Shown here: positions 49,229 to 57,940 of the stretch, one piece after another
How positions within the stretch are numbered: position 1 is the stretch's first letter
How the letters are laid out: every line of letters starts with the position of its first letter
DNA from: Verrucomicrobia bacterium UBA1200
GTDB lineage: Bacteria > Verrucomicrobiota > Kiritimatiellia > RFP12 > UBA1067
NCBI GenBank assembly: GCA_002309765.1
Contig: DBXY01000019.1
Location: 12,930-76,929 of the forward strand
Length of the DNA: 64,000 bases
Direction of reading: 5' to 3'
Translations under genes and position numbers: made by a program
The notes under the pieces: generated by a model
What the model saw: only the letters and a program-made list of their open reading frames with translations
What the model was told of the DNA's origin: nothing
The model's database searches: none

Positions 49229-51829
49229 TTAGGCGAATTTCGCCTTGCCGTTTTCGGCGGTTACGCTCACCGTGTCGCCGGGCTGATAATCGCCGGCGAT
49301 GATCCGGCGGGCAATCGGCGTTTCCAGCTCCCGCTGGATGGCGCGTTTCACCGGACGCGCGCCGTACACAGGGTCGAACCCCGCTTCGGCGATTGCGTCG
49401 ATTCCGGCATCGTCTACCGTCAACTTCAGCTCCTGCTCCTCAAGGCGCTTGCGCAAATCCTCCAACTGGAGTTTTACGATCTCACGAATCTGCTCGCGGC
49501 CCAGCGGCTGGAACAGCACCGTTTCGTCAAGCCGGTTCAGAAATTCCGGGCGGAATTTGGTCTTCAGCAGGGCGGTTACCGCCTCGCGGGTCTCCGCCGG
49601 AATGCCGTTCGGACCGGATTGCCCGCCGGTGTCGGCCAGCAGTTCCGACCCCAGATTGGAGGTCATGATCACCGCCGCGTTGCGGAAGCTCACGGTACGC
49701 CCGTGCGAATCGGTCAACCGTCCGTCGTCCAGCACCTGCAACAGCAGGTTGAACACATCGGGGTGGGCCTTCTCGATTTCGTCCAGCAGTACCACGCAGT
49801 AAGGTTTGCGCCGTACCGCCTCGGTCAGCTGACCGCCTTCTTCGTAGCCCACGTATCCGGGAGGCGCTCCGACCAGCCTCGACACGGTGTGTTTCTCCAT
49901 GTATTCGGACATATCGATACGCACAATGTTGTTTTCGTCGTCGAAAAGCGTCTCCGCCAGTGCCTTGGCCAGTTCTGTCTTGCCCACGCCGGTCGGGCCT
50001 AGGAAGAGGAACGCGCCCATCGGGCGGCGGCGGTTTTTGATACCGGCGCGCGACCGCAGAACCGCGTCCGCAACGGCGTCAACCGCCTCGTTTTGACCGA
50101 TCACCCGGCGGTGCAGCTCGTCCGCCAGGCGGACGAACTTTTCCCGTTCGCCGGCCAGCAGTTTGGAAACCGGAATGCCCGCCCAGCGGGAAACCACTCC
50201 GGCAATGCCGTCGGATGTGACCTCCTCGTGAAGCATGGCTTCCCCGTCCGGTCCGGCTTTTTGCTGCAATTCCGCCAATTTCTTTTCCAGTCCGGGGATG
50301 ATCCCGTACTTCAGCTCCGCCGAGCGGTTGAGGTTCGACTCGCGCTCGGCCCGCTCGTATTCGTTGCGGGCCGCCTCCAGCTGTTCGCGGATTTTGCCGC
50401 GTTCGCCGATGGCGAGTTTTTCCGCCTGCCACTTTGCGGTCATGGCGTCGGCGCTGGCCTTGAGTTCGGCCAACTCGCGCACCAATTCCTCCAACCGCTG
50501 CTTAGAGGCGTTGTCCTTCTCCTTGCGGAGCGCGGTTTCCTCAATCTGCAACCTGGTCACTTTGCGGCTGATTTCGTCCAATTCAGCCGGCATGGAATCC
50601 ATTTCGGTGCGGATTGAGGCGCACGCCTCGTCCAGCAAATCAATCGCCTTGTCCGGCAGAAACCGGTCTTGGATGTAGCGGTCGGAAAGCACGGCGGCGG
50701 AAACCAGCGCGGCGTCCTGAATTCGGACGTGGTGGTAGTTCTCGAAACGTTCCTTGATGCCACGCAGGATGGAGATGGTGTCCTCCACGGACGGCGGATC
50801 AACCATGACCGGCTGGAACCGGCGTTCCAACGCAGCGTCTTTCTCCATGTAGCGGCGGTACTCGTCCAGCGTGGTGGCTCCGATGCAATGGAGTTCGCCG
50901 CGCGCCAGCATCGGCTTCAGCATATTGCCGGCATCGGACGATCCTTCGGTTTTGCCGGCCCCGACAATGGTGTGTATCTCATCGATAAACAGCAGGATTT
51001 TCCCTTCGGCGGCTCGGATTTCGTTCAACACCGCTTTCAGACGTTCCTCGAATTCTCCGCGGTATTTCGCGCCGGCCATTAGCGCGGTCATGTCCAGCGA
51101 AAACACTGTGCGGTCCCGCAACCCCTCGGGAACGTCGCCGCGGACAATACGCTGCGCCAATCCCTCCACGATGGCGGTTTTGCCCACCCCCGGCTCGCCG
51201 ATCAGAACCGGATTGTTCTTGGTTTTACGGGATAGGATGCGCACCACGTCCCGGATTTCCGAATCGCGCCCGATAACCGGATCTAGCTTGCCGCGTTTGG
51301 CCAGCTCCACCAGATCCGTACCGTATTTCTTCAACGCCTCGTACTGACCTTCGGGATTGTCGGTGGTGATACGCTGGTTGCCGCGAATCTGCCGCAGCGC
51401 TTCCAGCAGTTTGTTGGTGTCCGCGCCGGATTCGGACAGCAACCGGCCGCAGACGGTTTTTTTGCCGCTGTCCACCATTGCCAGGAGCAGATGCTCGACC
51501 GACAGATATTCATCCTTCAACCGCGTTGCGAAATCCCCGGCCTTGACCAGCATCGAGTTGAATTCCTGCGTTACGTAAATCTTGCCGTCCTCGACGGCCC
51601 CGCTAATTCGGGGCAACCGGTCCAGTTCCGCCTCGACTTTCGCCATAAGCTGCGGAACGGAAATGCCGACGCGCTCAAGTAACGGACCGACGATGCCGTC
51701 ACGGTCTCCCAGCATCGCCGCCAGCAAGTGTAAGGTTTCCAACTGCTGTTGCGAATTGCGGATGGCCAGTTCTCTGGCCCCCTGTAAAGCCGCTTGCGCC
51801 TTTTGCGTCCATTTGTTTAAGTCTAACAT
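49229..51829 (-). CDS. clpB: ATP-dependent disaggregase ClpB
   Basis: ClpB is the Hsp104-type hexameric AAA+ disaggregase that works with DnaK. The 866-residue protein has the N-terminal Clp_N repeats (LDLNKWTQKAQAALQGAREL), the first AAA module with GEPGVGKTA, a coiled-coil middle domain (about residues 400-530, rich in Lys/Glu), the second AAA module with GPTGVGKTELAKAL and the C-terminal domain ending KAKFA. Length is normal. ATG 51829 has AAGGGG upstream and gives the conserved N-terminus; a codon seven residues earlier is rejected. The upstream DNA shows a -24/-12-like promoter and paired palindromes rather than a CIRCE element. Confidence 0.97.
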   Translation of the reverse strand: MLDLNKWTQKAQAALQGARELAIRNSQQQLETLHLLAAMLGDRDGIVGPLLERVGISVPQLMAKVEAELDRLPRISGAVEDGKIYVTQEFNSMLVKAGDFATRLKDEYLSVEHLLLAMVDSGKKTVCGRLLSESGADTNKLLEALRQIRGNQRITTDNPEGQYEALKKYGTDLVELAKRGKLDPVIGRDSEIRDVVRILSRKTKNNPVLIGEPGVGKTAIVEGLAQRIVRGDVPEGLRDRTVFSLDMTALMAGAKYRGEFEERLKAVLNEIRAAEGKILLFIDEIHTIVGAGKTEGSSDAGNMLKPMLARGELHCIGATTLDEYRRYMEKDAALERRFQPVMVDPPSVEDTISILRGIKERFENYHHVRIQDAALVSAAVLSDRYIQDRFLPDKAIDLLDEACASIRTEMDSMPAELDEISRKVTRLQIEETALRKEKDNASKQRLEELVRELAELKASADAMTAKWQAEKLAIGERGKIREQLEAARNEYERAERESNLNRSAELKYGIIPGLEKKLAELQQKAGPDGEAMLHEEVTSDGIAGVVSRWAGIPVSKLLAGEREKFVRLADELHRRVIGQNEAVDAVADAVLRSRAGIKNRRRPMGAFLFLGPTGVGKTELAKALAETLFDDENNIVRIDMSEYMEKHTVSRLVGAPPGYVGYEEGGQLTEAVRRKPYCVVLLDEIEKAHPDVFNLLLQVLDDGRLTDSHGRTVSFRNAAVIMTSNLGSELLADTGGQSGPNGIPAETREAVTALLKTKFRPEFLNRLDETVLFQPLGREQIREIVKLQLEDLRKRLEEQELKLTVDDAGIDAIAEAGFDPVYGARPVKRAIQRELETPIARRIIAGDYQPGDTVSVTAENGKAKFA

Positions 51830-51859
51830 TCTAAAATCCCCTTTCTTCAACGTCTTTAT

Positions 51860-51879
51860 AAAGCATTAGCTGTGCCAAA
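51860..51879 (-). promoter_or_regulatory. Sigma-54-like (-24/-12) promoter of clpB
   Basis: On the minus strand TTTGGCACAGCTAATGCTTT contains TGGCAC and TGCT with the diagnostic GG-N10-GC spacing, 31 bases before the start codon. This is a good pattern match, but only one site has been read. Confidence 0.45.
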
Positions 51880-51910
51880 CCGTATGGACAATATTATCAG
51901 CTCACACTAT

Positions 51911-51942
51911 GACACTTATGTCGCATTTGTGACATTTTTGTC
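51911..51942. promoter_or_regulatory. Two tandem GACA-N4-TGTC palindromes upstream of clpB
   Basis: GACACTTATGTC (51911-51922) and GACATTTTTGTC (51931-51942) are identical in their arms and exactly 20 bases apart, i.e. on the same DNA face. They lie about 30-60 bases upstream of the -24/-12-like promoter and look like binding sites for a dimeric regulator. Confidence 0.5.
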
Positions 51943-51999
51943 CCACTGTTTGGCTGCATGAAATTATTCTCGTCCCTCGTTACTCATCCTTTGTCATTG

Positions 52000-52249
52000 T
52001 TCCGCCACGTAATCTCATTTTCTTTTCCCACTGTACCACCCCCGCGCCGGTCCCAGACAAATCCCGCCGTCTAGACTTTTCCGCCACAAAGTCTCATTTT
52101 ATGGTTTACAGCCGGTCGCGCTTCGACCCCGATGGGAGGATCTGCGGGTGCAACCCCGGCGTGAAGGGCGGGGCTGGATGAGACTACGTTGCGGAACAGA
52201 AGCGTGGGAGAGACGCGGCGAAGTGACGATATGAAACCACGTGGCGGAA
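52000..52249. repeat. Four copies of a 19-bp motif in opposite orientations
   Basis: The consensus ATGAGAYTACGTGGCGGAA occurs on the minus strand within 52000-52021 and 52079-52100, and on the plus strand at 52178-52196 and 52231-52249. The copies point outward in two pairs around a C/G-rich centre. A weaker fifth copy may lie at 51967-51989. The 523-base gap between clpB and malic enzyme holds no gene. The arrangement suggests a nested inverted mobile repeat or a bidirectional control region. Confidence 0.6.
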
Positions 52250-52284
52250 AATATGCGAAGATCGGGCTTTCGACTAGATTCAAC

Positions 52285-52313
52285 TTGCCTTTGGACACAC
52301 GATTCTATACAAT
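52285..52313 (+). promoter_or_regulatory. Putative sigma-70 promoter of the malic enzyme gene
   Basis: TTGCCT (52285-52290) and TACAAT (52308-52313) are 17 bases apart, 39 bases before the start codon. Confidence 0.6.
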
Positions 52314-52352
52314 GCATTTTTTATTACTTGAGACTTCACAGGAGAATTTGCG

Positions 52353-53642
52353 ATGGCATTTGGACGCGAAGAGGTTCTGGCATTCCACGGCGGCGGAAAA
52401 ATTGGAGTCAACCTGACGAAACCGCTCAAAACGCAACAGGACTTGTGCTTGGCTTACACGCCGGGCGTCGCTCATGCAGTGAAGGAAATCGCCGCACACC
52501 CGAACACGGTTTTCGACTACACCGCCAAACGCAAACTCGTCGCGGTGGTTTCCGATGGAACCGCCATCCTTGGGTTGGGCGATTTGGGCGCAACCGCCAG
52601 CATACCGGTCATGGAGGGCAAGGCCGTCCTGTTCAAGGCTTTCGGCAACGTTGACGCCTGGCCGGTGCCGTTGGACCACTGCCGCGTTGGCGGGGGCAAT
52701 ACTGGCAAGACCGATCCTCAGCGGGTTATCGATGCAGTGATGGCGATCGCGCCGATGTACGGCGGGATTAATCTTGAGGACATCGCCGCCCCGGCCTGTT
52801 TTGAGATTGAGGACCGGTTGAGCGAAATGCTGGATATCCCGGTGTTCCACGACGACCAATGGGGTACCGCCGTAATCGCAGTTGCAGGGTTGATGAACTA
52901 CGCCTTACTTTGCGGTCGCGAAATATCCAGTCTCAAAGTGGTTATGAACGGTGCCGGCGCGGCTGGCATCCGAATCGCCGATATGTGCAAAGCCGCCGGA
53001 GTCCGCGACCTTACGATGTGCGACCGCAAAGGCGTGATACACGCCGGACGTGACGACCTGAACGACCACAAGCGCCGTCACGCTGTTGCCGACACTGGCC
53101 TCCGTACCCTTGGAGAGGCTCTTCAGGGCGCGAACGTGTTTATCGGCGTATCCGCCGCCAACTGCCTGACCGGCGAAGACGTGCGCCGGATGTCTCCCTA
53201 TCCCGCGATTTTCGCGATGGCCAATCCCGACCCGGAAATCGACCCCAAAGTCGTGGCCGAAGCGTTGGGTGACCAGCCATACGTAATGGTGACGGGACGA
53301 TCCGACTACCCCAACCAGATTAACAATGTGCTTGGTTTCCCCTTCCTCTTCCGCGGCGCGCTCGATGCCCGAGCCCGCACCATCAACACCGCAATGAAGG
53401 TCGCGGCATCGCAGGCGCTCGCCGCATTGGCGCGCGAACCGGTGCCGGACGATGTCCAAGCCCTTTACCCGCACGAAAAACTTGAATTCGGTAACCAATA
53501 CATTATTCCAAAACCCTTTGACCGTCGGCTCTATGTGGAGATATCCTATGCGGTTGCCAAAGCGGCAGTGGAATCCGGAGCGGCCGCCCCGGACACCGAC
53601 TTAGCCGCATTGCGAGCCGCACTCGAAGCACGTCAAAACTAG
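52353..53642 (+). CDS. NAD(P)-dependent malic enzyme
   Basis: Malic enzyme oxidatively decarboxylates malate to pyruvate in the cytosol. The 429-residue protein is of the short bacterial type without a phosphotransacetylase domain. Landmarks are LAYTPGVAHAVKEI, VVSDGTAILGLGDLG, INLEDIAAPACFEIE, VFHDDQWGTAVIAVAGLMNY, the nucleotide loop NGAGAAGIRIA and IFAMANPDPEI. AGGAGA lies upstream of the ATG. It is followed 12 bases later by an aldo/keto reductase gene, then a MATE transporter, probably one operon. Confidence 0.95.
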   Translation: MAFGREEVLAFHGGGKIGVNLTKPLKTQQDLCLAYTPGVAHAVKEIAAHPNTVFDYTAKRKLVAVVSDGTAILGLGDLGATASIPVMEGKAVLFKAFGNVDAWPVPLDHCRVGGGNTGKTDPQRVIDAVMAIAPMYGGINLEDIAAPACFEIEDRLSEMLDIPVFHDDQWGTAVIAVAGLMNYALLCGREISSLKVVMNGAGAAGIRIADMCKAAGVRDLTMCDRKGVIHAGRDDLNDHKRRHAVADTGLRTLGEALQGANVFIGVSAANCLTGEDVRRMSPYPAIFAMANPDPEIDPKVVAEALGDQPYVMVTGRSDYPNQINNVLGFPFLFRGALDARARTINTAMKVAASQALAALAREPVPDDVQALYPHEKLEFGNQYIIPKPFDRRLYVEISYAVAKAAVESGAAAPDTDLAALRAALEARQN

Positions 53643-53654
53643 CGGTGATTCGAC

Positions 53655-54686
53655 ATGCACTACGTTCGACTGGGGAAAACCGAACTCAAGGTAAACCGCA
53701 ACGGTTTCGGGGCGTTGCCGATCCAGCGGATTCCGGAACGCGACGCGGTGAGGATTATGCACCGGGCGTTCGACAACGGTGTCAACTACTATGACACCGC
53801 AAGGTTCTACACCGACAGTGAACACAAGGTGGGGGTTGCCTTCGCAGGGCGGCGCGACCAGGTGATTATCAGTACCAAAACCGGAGCGACCGACGCAGCC
53901 GGTTTTTGGAAAGACCTGTCCACCTCATTGCGGGAACTGGATACCGACTATATCGACCTGTACCAGTTTCACAATCTAAAATTCGTACCCAAGCCGAATG
54001 ACGGTACCGGACTATATGAAGCCATGCTTGATGCGCGCAAGGAGGGGAAAATCCGCCACATTGGAATAACCAACCACCGTTTGACGTTGGCGCTGGACGC
54101 GGTTAACTCGGGGCTGTACGAAACTCTGCAATTCCCGCTGAGTTACCTCTCCACCGACGACGAGTTGAAACTGGTTCCGCTTTGCGCCCAGCTGGATGTG
54201 GGAGTGATTGCCATGAAAGCTTTGGCGGGCGGACTTATCACCGATGCTGCCACTGCCTACGCTTTCCTGGCGCAATTCCCAAATGTGGAACCAATCTGGG
54301 GGATTCAGCGCGACCGCGAGTTGGAGGATTTCATCGCCTGCGGAGAGAGCGAACCCCGCCTTACCCCGGAGCGCGAAGCGCGGATCCGGCGCGACCGAGA
54401 GGAGCTTAAAGGGGAGTTCTGCCGCGGTTGCGGCTACTGCATGCCGTGCCCCGCCGGCATCGAAATCAACAATTGCGCCCGAATGACACTGATGCTCCGC
54501 CGGGCTCCACTAGAGGTGTATCTTACCGAAGACTTCCGCGACAAGATGGACAAAATCCCAGGATGCCTCAACTGCGGCCGATGCAAAAGCAAATGCCCGT
54601 ACCATTTGGACATCCCTAATTTGCTGAAACGGAACCTGAGCGACTTCGACTCGTTCTGGGCTAAAAAAATGGCGGCAGAACCATGA
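53655..54686 (+). CDS. Aldo/keto reductase with C-terminal 2x[4Fe-4S] domain
   Basis: The 343-residue protein has the AKR barrel (RLGKTELKVNRNGFGALPIQ at the start; catalytic Asp and Tyr in NYYDTARFYTDSE; Lys in VIISTKTG; His in YQFHNLK). A C-terminal ferredoxin-like extension follows, with CRGCGYCMPC and CLNCGRCKSKCP binding two 4Fe-4S clusters. Such AKR-ferredoxin fusions occur in anaerobes and are thought to link carbonyl reduction to iron-sulfur electron flow; the substrate is unknown. It fits an anaerobic lifestyle. The ATGA overlap with the following MATE gene indicates translational coupling. Confidence 0.92.
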   Translation: MHYVRLGKTELKVNRNGFGALPIQRIPERDAVRIMHRAFDNGVNYYDTARFYTDSEHKVGVAFAGRRDQVIISTKTGATDAAGFWKDLSTSLRELDTDYIDLYQFHNLKFVPKPNDGTGLYEAMLDARKEGKIRHIGITNHRLTLALDAVNSGLYETLQFPLSYLSTDDELKLVPLCAQLDVGVIAMKALAGGLITDAATAYAFLAQFPNVEPIWGIQRDRELEDFIACGESEPRLTPEREARIRRDREELKGEFCRGCGYCMPCPAGIEINNCARMTLMLRRAPLEVYLTEDFRDKMDKIPGCLNCGRCKSKCPYHLDIPNLLKRNLSDFDSFWAKKMAAEP

Positions 54687-56065
54687 GTAACCGGTTGCAA
54701 CGCCTTGGTGAGGCTCCGGTCCCATCGCTACTCCGCGAACTCTCAATCCCCGCGATGGTAGGGATGCTGGTCAACGCCCTTTACAATGTCGTCGATCGGC
54801 TGTACATCGGGCAAGGTTGCGGCCGCGACGCAATCGCGGGCGTCGCCCTTTCATTTCCATTTATGGCGATTTTGGCGGCATTCGGCACCCTGATCGGCGT
54901 CGGGTCGGGTGCGCTGCTTTCCATCAAGTTAGGAGAAAAGCGCCACGCCGAAGCGGAGATGGTGGTGGGGCAGTGCATTGCCGTAAAGACAATCTTTTTT
55001 CTGACGCTGCCGTTAATCATCCTTTGTTTTCTCGACCGTTTCCTGCTCGCCTTCGGAGCCACTCCGGAAGCACTGCCCTATGCCCGGACTTACCTCAGGA
55101 TCATTCTTTACGGGAACATCTTCTCGCACCTCAGTTTCGGCATGGCAAACCTGTTGCGCTCGGAAGGGCAGGCCAACCGTTCGATGCACTGCATGGTTAT
55201 CGGGGCGATTTTGAACACCATCCTAGACCCGATATTTATCTTCGGTTTCAAGATGGGGGTGGCGGGAGCCGCCTGGGCAACCGATCTCGCGATGTTCTCC
55301 ACGGCGGCAGTCGCCTTTTATTTCTACCTTTCAGGCAAAACCGCAGTGCGTCTCCGTTGGAAGCGGGTTAGGGTTTTCCCACGGGTTTTGATGCGGGTTT
55401 TTGCCATTGGATTGTCCCCGTTCCTATTGCAGTTAATGATGGGAGGTATCACCGTCGCCTACAACTGGATGTTCCACAAATGGGCCGAGAATACCGAAAT
55501 CGCCACGCTCGAAATCGCCGCCATGGGTATCATCCATACCGTCCTAGCGCTCTTCTTCATGCCGCTGATGGGGTTAACCCAAGGCATGCAGCCGATTGTC
55601 GGCTACAATTATGGCGCAAAAATCTTCCCGCGGGTCCGCGAAGCGTATGCGCTTTGCGCCAAACTTGCCTCGCTGATTTGCTTTACACTTACAATTCTTA
55701 TCATGGTCTTCGCCGGGCCAATTTCCCGCTGTTTTACCGATGACCCGGTCCTCCTGCAGACCACCACGCGGGACTTCAGGTTCTTTAGCTGCATGTTCGC
55801 AACCATCGGCATGCCGGTCGTTACCGTAGACTACTACCGTTCCATCGGTCGCGCCGGGATTGCCATCGTCCTGAGTATGATGCGGCAGGGGTTCATGCTT
55901 CTGCCCTTGATTCTCATATTCCCAATCTTTTGGGGCGTCACCGGCATTTGGTTGGCCGGACCGGTTTCGGACCTGCTAAGTTCAATCGTCACCGACATCG
56001 TGGGGTTCCGCGAACTGCGCAAGCTGGCGAAACCGCCTCTTGAGCAAACCGCGCCAATCTGCTAA
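54683..56065 (+). CDS. MATE-family efflux transporter
   Basis: The 460-residue inner-membrane protein has 12 predicted helices in two pseudo-repeats. MATE landmarks include the early LYNVVDRLYIGQGCGRDAIAGV and the later MPLMGLTQGMQPIVGYNYGA at the start of the second half. MATE proteins export cationic drugs or metabolites against Na+ or H+. It is translationally coupled to the AKR gene, so the transporter may remove a toxic metabolite or product related to that enzyme, which is inference. There is no obvious terminator before the promoter of the pilus ATPase operon. Confidence 0.95.
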   Translation: MSNRLQRLGEAPVPSLLRELSIPAMVGMLVNALYNVVDRLYIGQGCGRDAIAGVALSFPFMAILAAFGTLIGVGSGALLSIKLGEKRHAEAEMVVGQCIAVKTIFFLTLPLIILCFLDRFLLAFGATPEALPYARTYLRIILYGNIFSHLSFGMANLLRSEGQANRSMHCMVIGAILNTILDPIFIFGFKMGVAGAAWATDLAMFSTAAVAFYFYLSGKTAVRLRWKRVRVFPRVLMRVFAIGLSPFLLQLMMGGITVAYNWMFHKWAENTEIATLEIAAMGIIHTVLALFFMPLMGLTQGMQPIVGYNYGAKIFPRVREAYALCAKLASLICFTLTILIMVFAGPISRCFTDDPVLLQTTTRDFRFFSCMFATIGMPVVTVDYYRSIGRAGIAIVLSMMRQGFMLLPLILIFPIFWGVTGIWLAGPVSDLLSSIVTDIVGFRELRKLAKPPLEQTAPIC

Positions 56066-56173
56066 ACCGCCATCAAAGGGAGATGAAAGAAAAAGGTGGG
56101 GGCGGTACGGCGGCTCCTTGTTGGGCCCCAAATCGGGTAATTTTTCAGAACCCAAAAAACTTGCGACTTCCGC

Positions 56174-56203
56174 TTGCAACCCGAACCAGAAATTTTATAT
56201 AAT
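56174..56203 (+). promoter_or_regulatory. Putative sigma-70 promoter of the PilB-PilT-PilB operon
   Basis: TTGCAA (56174-56179) and a perfect TATAAT (56198-56203) are separated by 18 bases, about 45 bases before the first start codon. Confidence 0.65.
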
Positions 56204-56248
56204 TAACGAATAGCGATTTTGTTTCTGTGACTTGAAGGAGTGTTGGCT

Positions 56249-57940
56249 GTGACTTCAAATGATGATTATGTCATGCAACTGTTGGTTGAACAGGGGTATT
56301 TGACACAAGAGGACGTGGATGCCGTCGCAAACTCAATCCGGCAGGAGGGGGAAACCTCTCTCGACGTGTTGATACAAATGGGTACGGTGTCGGAAGATGA
56401 CGTGCTGGGGATGATTGCCGCGCAATTCGGCATGGAATACGTCCATGTTGACGCGGATGCGATCGACCCGGCGATAGTGGACATCATTCCCAACGAAACG
56501 GCGCGTAAATACGGCGTGGTCCCGGTTTTTGCGGAAGACGGTTCGGTGACCGTCGCCCTCAGCGACCCGCTCAACTATGACGTAGTGGACAGCCTGCGAT
56601 ACGCCCTGAAGATTAACGTCGATGCCGTGGTAGCTCCGCAAGTGGAGGTTAAAGCCGCGCTGGACAAGCTCTACCCGGAGTCGTTCGAGACCAAATTCGG
56701 GATGGACGATGACAGCATTGACGTCGAAACCAAATCCAAGGTCGAAGGCGGCGAAGACGCCGGGGATGATGACGCGCCGGTTATCCGGTTGGCGAGCATG
56801 ATCATCACCGAAGCCGTCAAAATGCGCGCGTCGGATATTCATCTGGAGCCAATGGAGCGCAGCATGCGGGTGCGTTACCGTATCGACGGTTCCTTGCGCC
56901 AGATGGACAACCCGCCGAAACGGCTGCAGGCAGCCATCATCAGCCGTTTCAAAATCATGTCCGGCATGAAGATCTCCGAAAAGCGCGTTCCGCAGGACGG
57001 GCGTATTCAAGTCAAGGTGCAGGGAAGAGATCTCGACCTGCGTGTCTCGACGGTTCCGACCAACCACGGCGAATCGATCGTCATGCGTATTTTGGACAAA
57101 ACCAACCTCTCGCTCGGTCTGCCGCAGTTGGGGTTCCTGTCCGACGACCAGAACAAATTCGAGCGCCTGATCGGGTTGCCGGACGGGGTGCTGCTGGTTA
57201 CCGGCCCGACCGGTTCCGGCAAGACCACCACACTGTACGCCTGTTTGGGGCAGATCAACCTGCCGGACCGTAAGATCATCACCGTTGAAGACCCGGTGGA
57301 ATACCAGATGTCGGGTATCAACCAGGTGCAGGTGAACAAGGATGTCGGCATGGACTTTTCCGCCGCGTTGCGTTCCATTCTGCGTCAAGCCCCGAACATC
57401 GTGATGATTGGAGAAATCCGTGACAGCGAAACCGCCGACATCGCAATGGAGGCGGCGCTTACCGGACACTTGGTGTTCAGCACCCTGCACACCAACGACG
57501 CGCCCAGCGCGGTGACCCGTTTGCTCGATATGGGCGTTAAGCCCTTCCTTGTAGCCTCCGCGCTACGTGCCGCGATGGCCCAGCGTCTGGTTCGCGCCAT
57601 CTGCGAGAAATGCAAAGCCGAATACACTCCTACCGACCGCGACCTCAAGATGCTCGGATCGATGAGCAAGAATTCCACGCTCTCGACCATGTACAAGGGC
57701 AAGGGTTGCCCGGCCTGCGGTAACAGCGGTTACAAAGGACGTAAAGGCATTTTTGAGATTTTCATGGTGGACGACTCCATCCAGCGGTTGATCTTCGACC
57801 ACTCGCCAGCCACCGTGCTGCGGGCGAGAGCGCGTGAGATGGGGATGCGTACATTGCGTGAGGACGGCATGCTTAAAGTAGCTTCAGGCATGACCACCCT
57901 TGAGGAAGTTTTGAGAGCTACGATGGGAGATGCTGATTAA
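56249..57940 (+). CDS. GspE/PilB-family secretion ATPase, first copy
   Basis: The 563-residue cytoplasmic hexameric ATPase powers pilus or pseudopilus assembly. An N-terminal MshEN-like region (to about residue 150, with EQGYLTQEDVDAVANS) precedes the ATPase core. That core has SDIHLEPMERSMRVRYRIDG, Walker A GPTGSGKTTTLYA, HLVFSTLHTNDAPSAVTRLL, and a zinc site in CEKCKAEY and CPACGNSGYKG. The start is a GTG at 56249 with AAGGAG eight bases upstream; GTG 56240 overlaps that site and is rejected. An unusual stretch of acidic residues (GGEDAGDDDAP) links the domains. The stop overlaps the PilT-like gene by one base. Confidence 0.93.
   Translation: MTSNDDYVMQLLVEQGYLTQEDVDAVANSIRQEGETSLDVLIQMGTVSEDDVLGMIAAQFGMEYVHVDADAIDPAIVDIIPNETARKYGVVPVFAEDGSVTVALSDPLNYDVVDSLRYALKINVDAVVAPQVEVKAALDKLYPESFETKFGMDDDSIDVETKSKVEGGEDAGDDDAPVIRLASMIITEAVKMRASDIHLEPMERSMRVRYRIDGSLRQMDNPPKRLQAAIISRFKIMSGMKISEKRVPQDGRIQVKVQGRDLDLRVSTVPTNHGESIVMRILDKTNLSLGLPQLGFLSDDQNKFERLIGLPDGVLLVTGPTGSGKTTTLYACLGQINLPDRKIITVEDPVEYQMSGINQVQVNKDVGMDFSAALRSILRQAPNIVMIGEIRDSETADIAMEAALTGHLVFSTLHTNDAPSAVTRLLDMGVKPFLVASALRAAMAQRLVRAICEKCKAEYTPTDRDLKMLGSMSKNSTLSTMYKGKGCPACGNSGYKGRKGIFEIFMVDDSIQRLIFDHSPATVLRARAREMGMRTLREDGMLKVASGMTTLEEVLRATMGDAD

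Noticed and set aside
51851..52000. CIRCE or HrcA operator before clpB
   Set aside because: No TTAGCACTC/GAGTGCTAA pair is present. The palindromes there are of a different type.
52071..52317. Short minus-strand frames between clpB and malic enzyme
   Set aside because: They run through the 19-bp repeat cluster, have no ribosome site and merely translate the repeats.
56333..57490. Minus-strand frame of 385 codons opposite the first PilB gene
   Set aside because: It is an antisense shadow of a conserved ATPase. Its His/Gln/Val-rich composition is a consequence of the sense codons.
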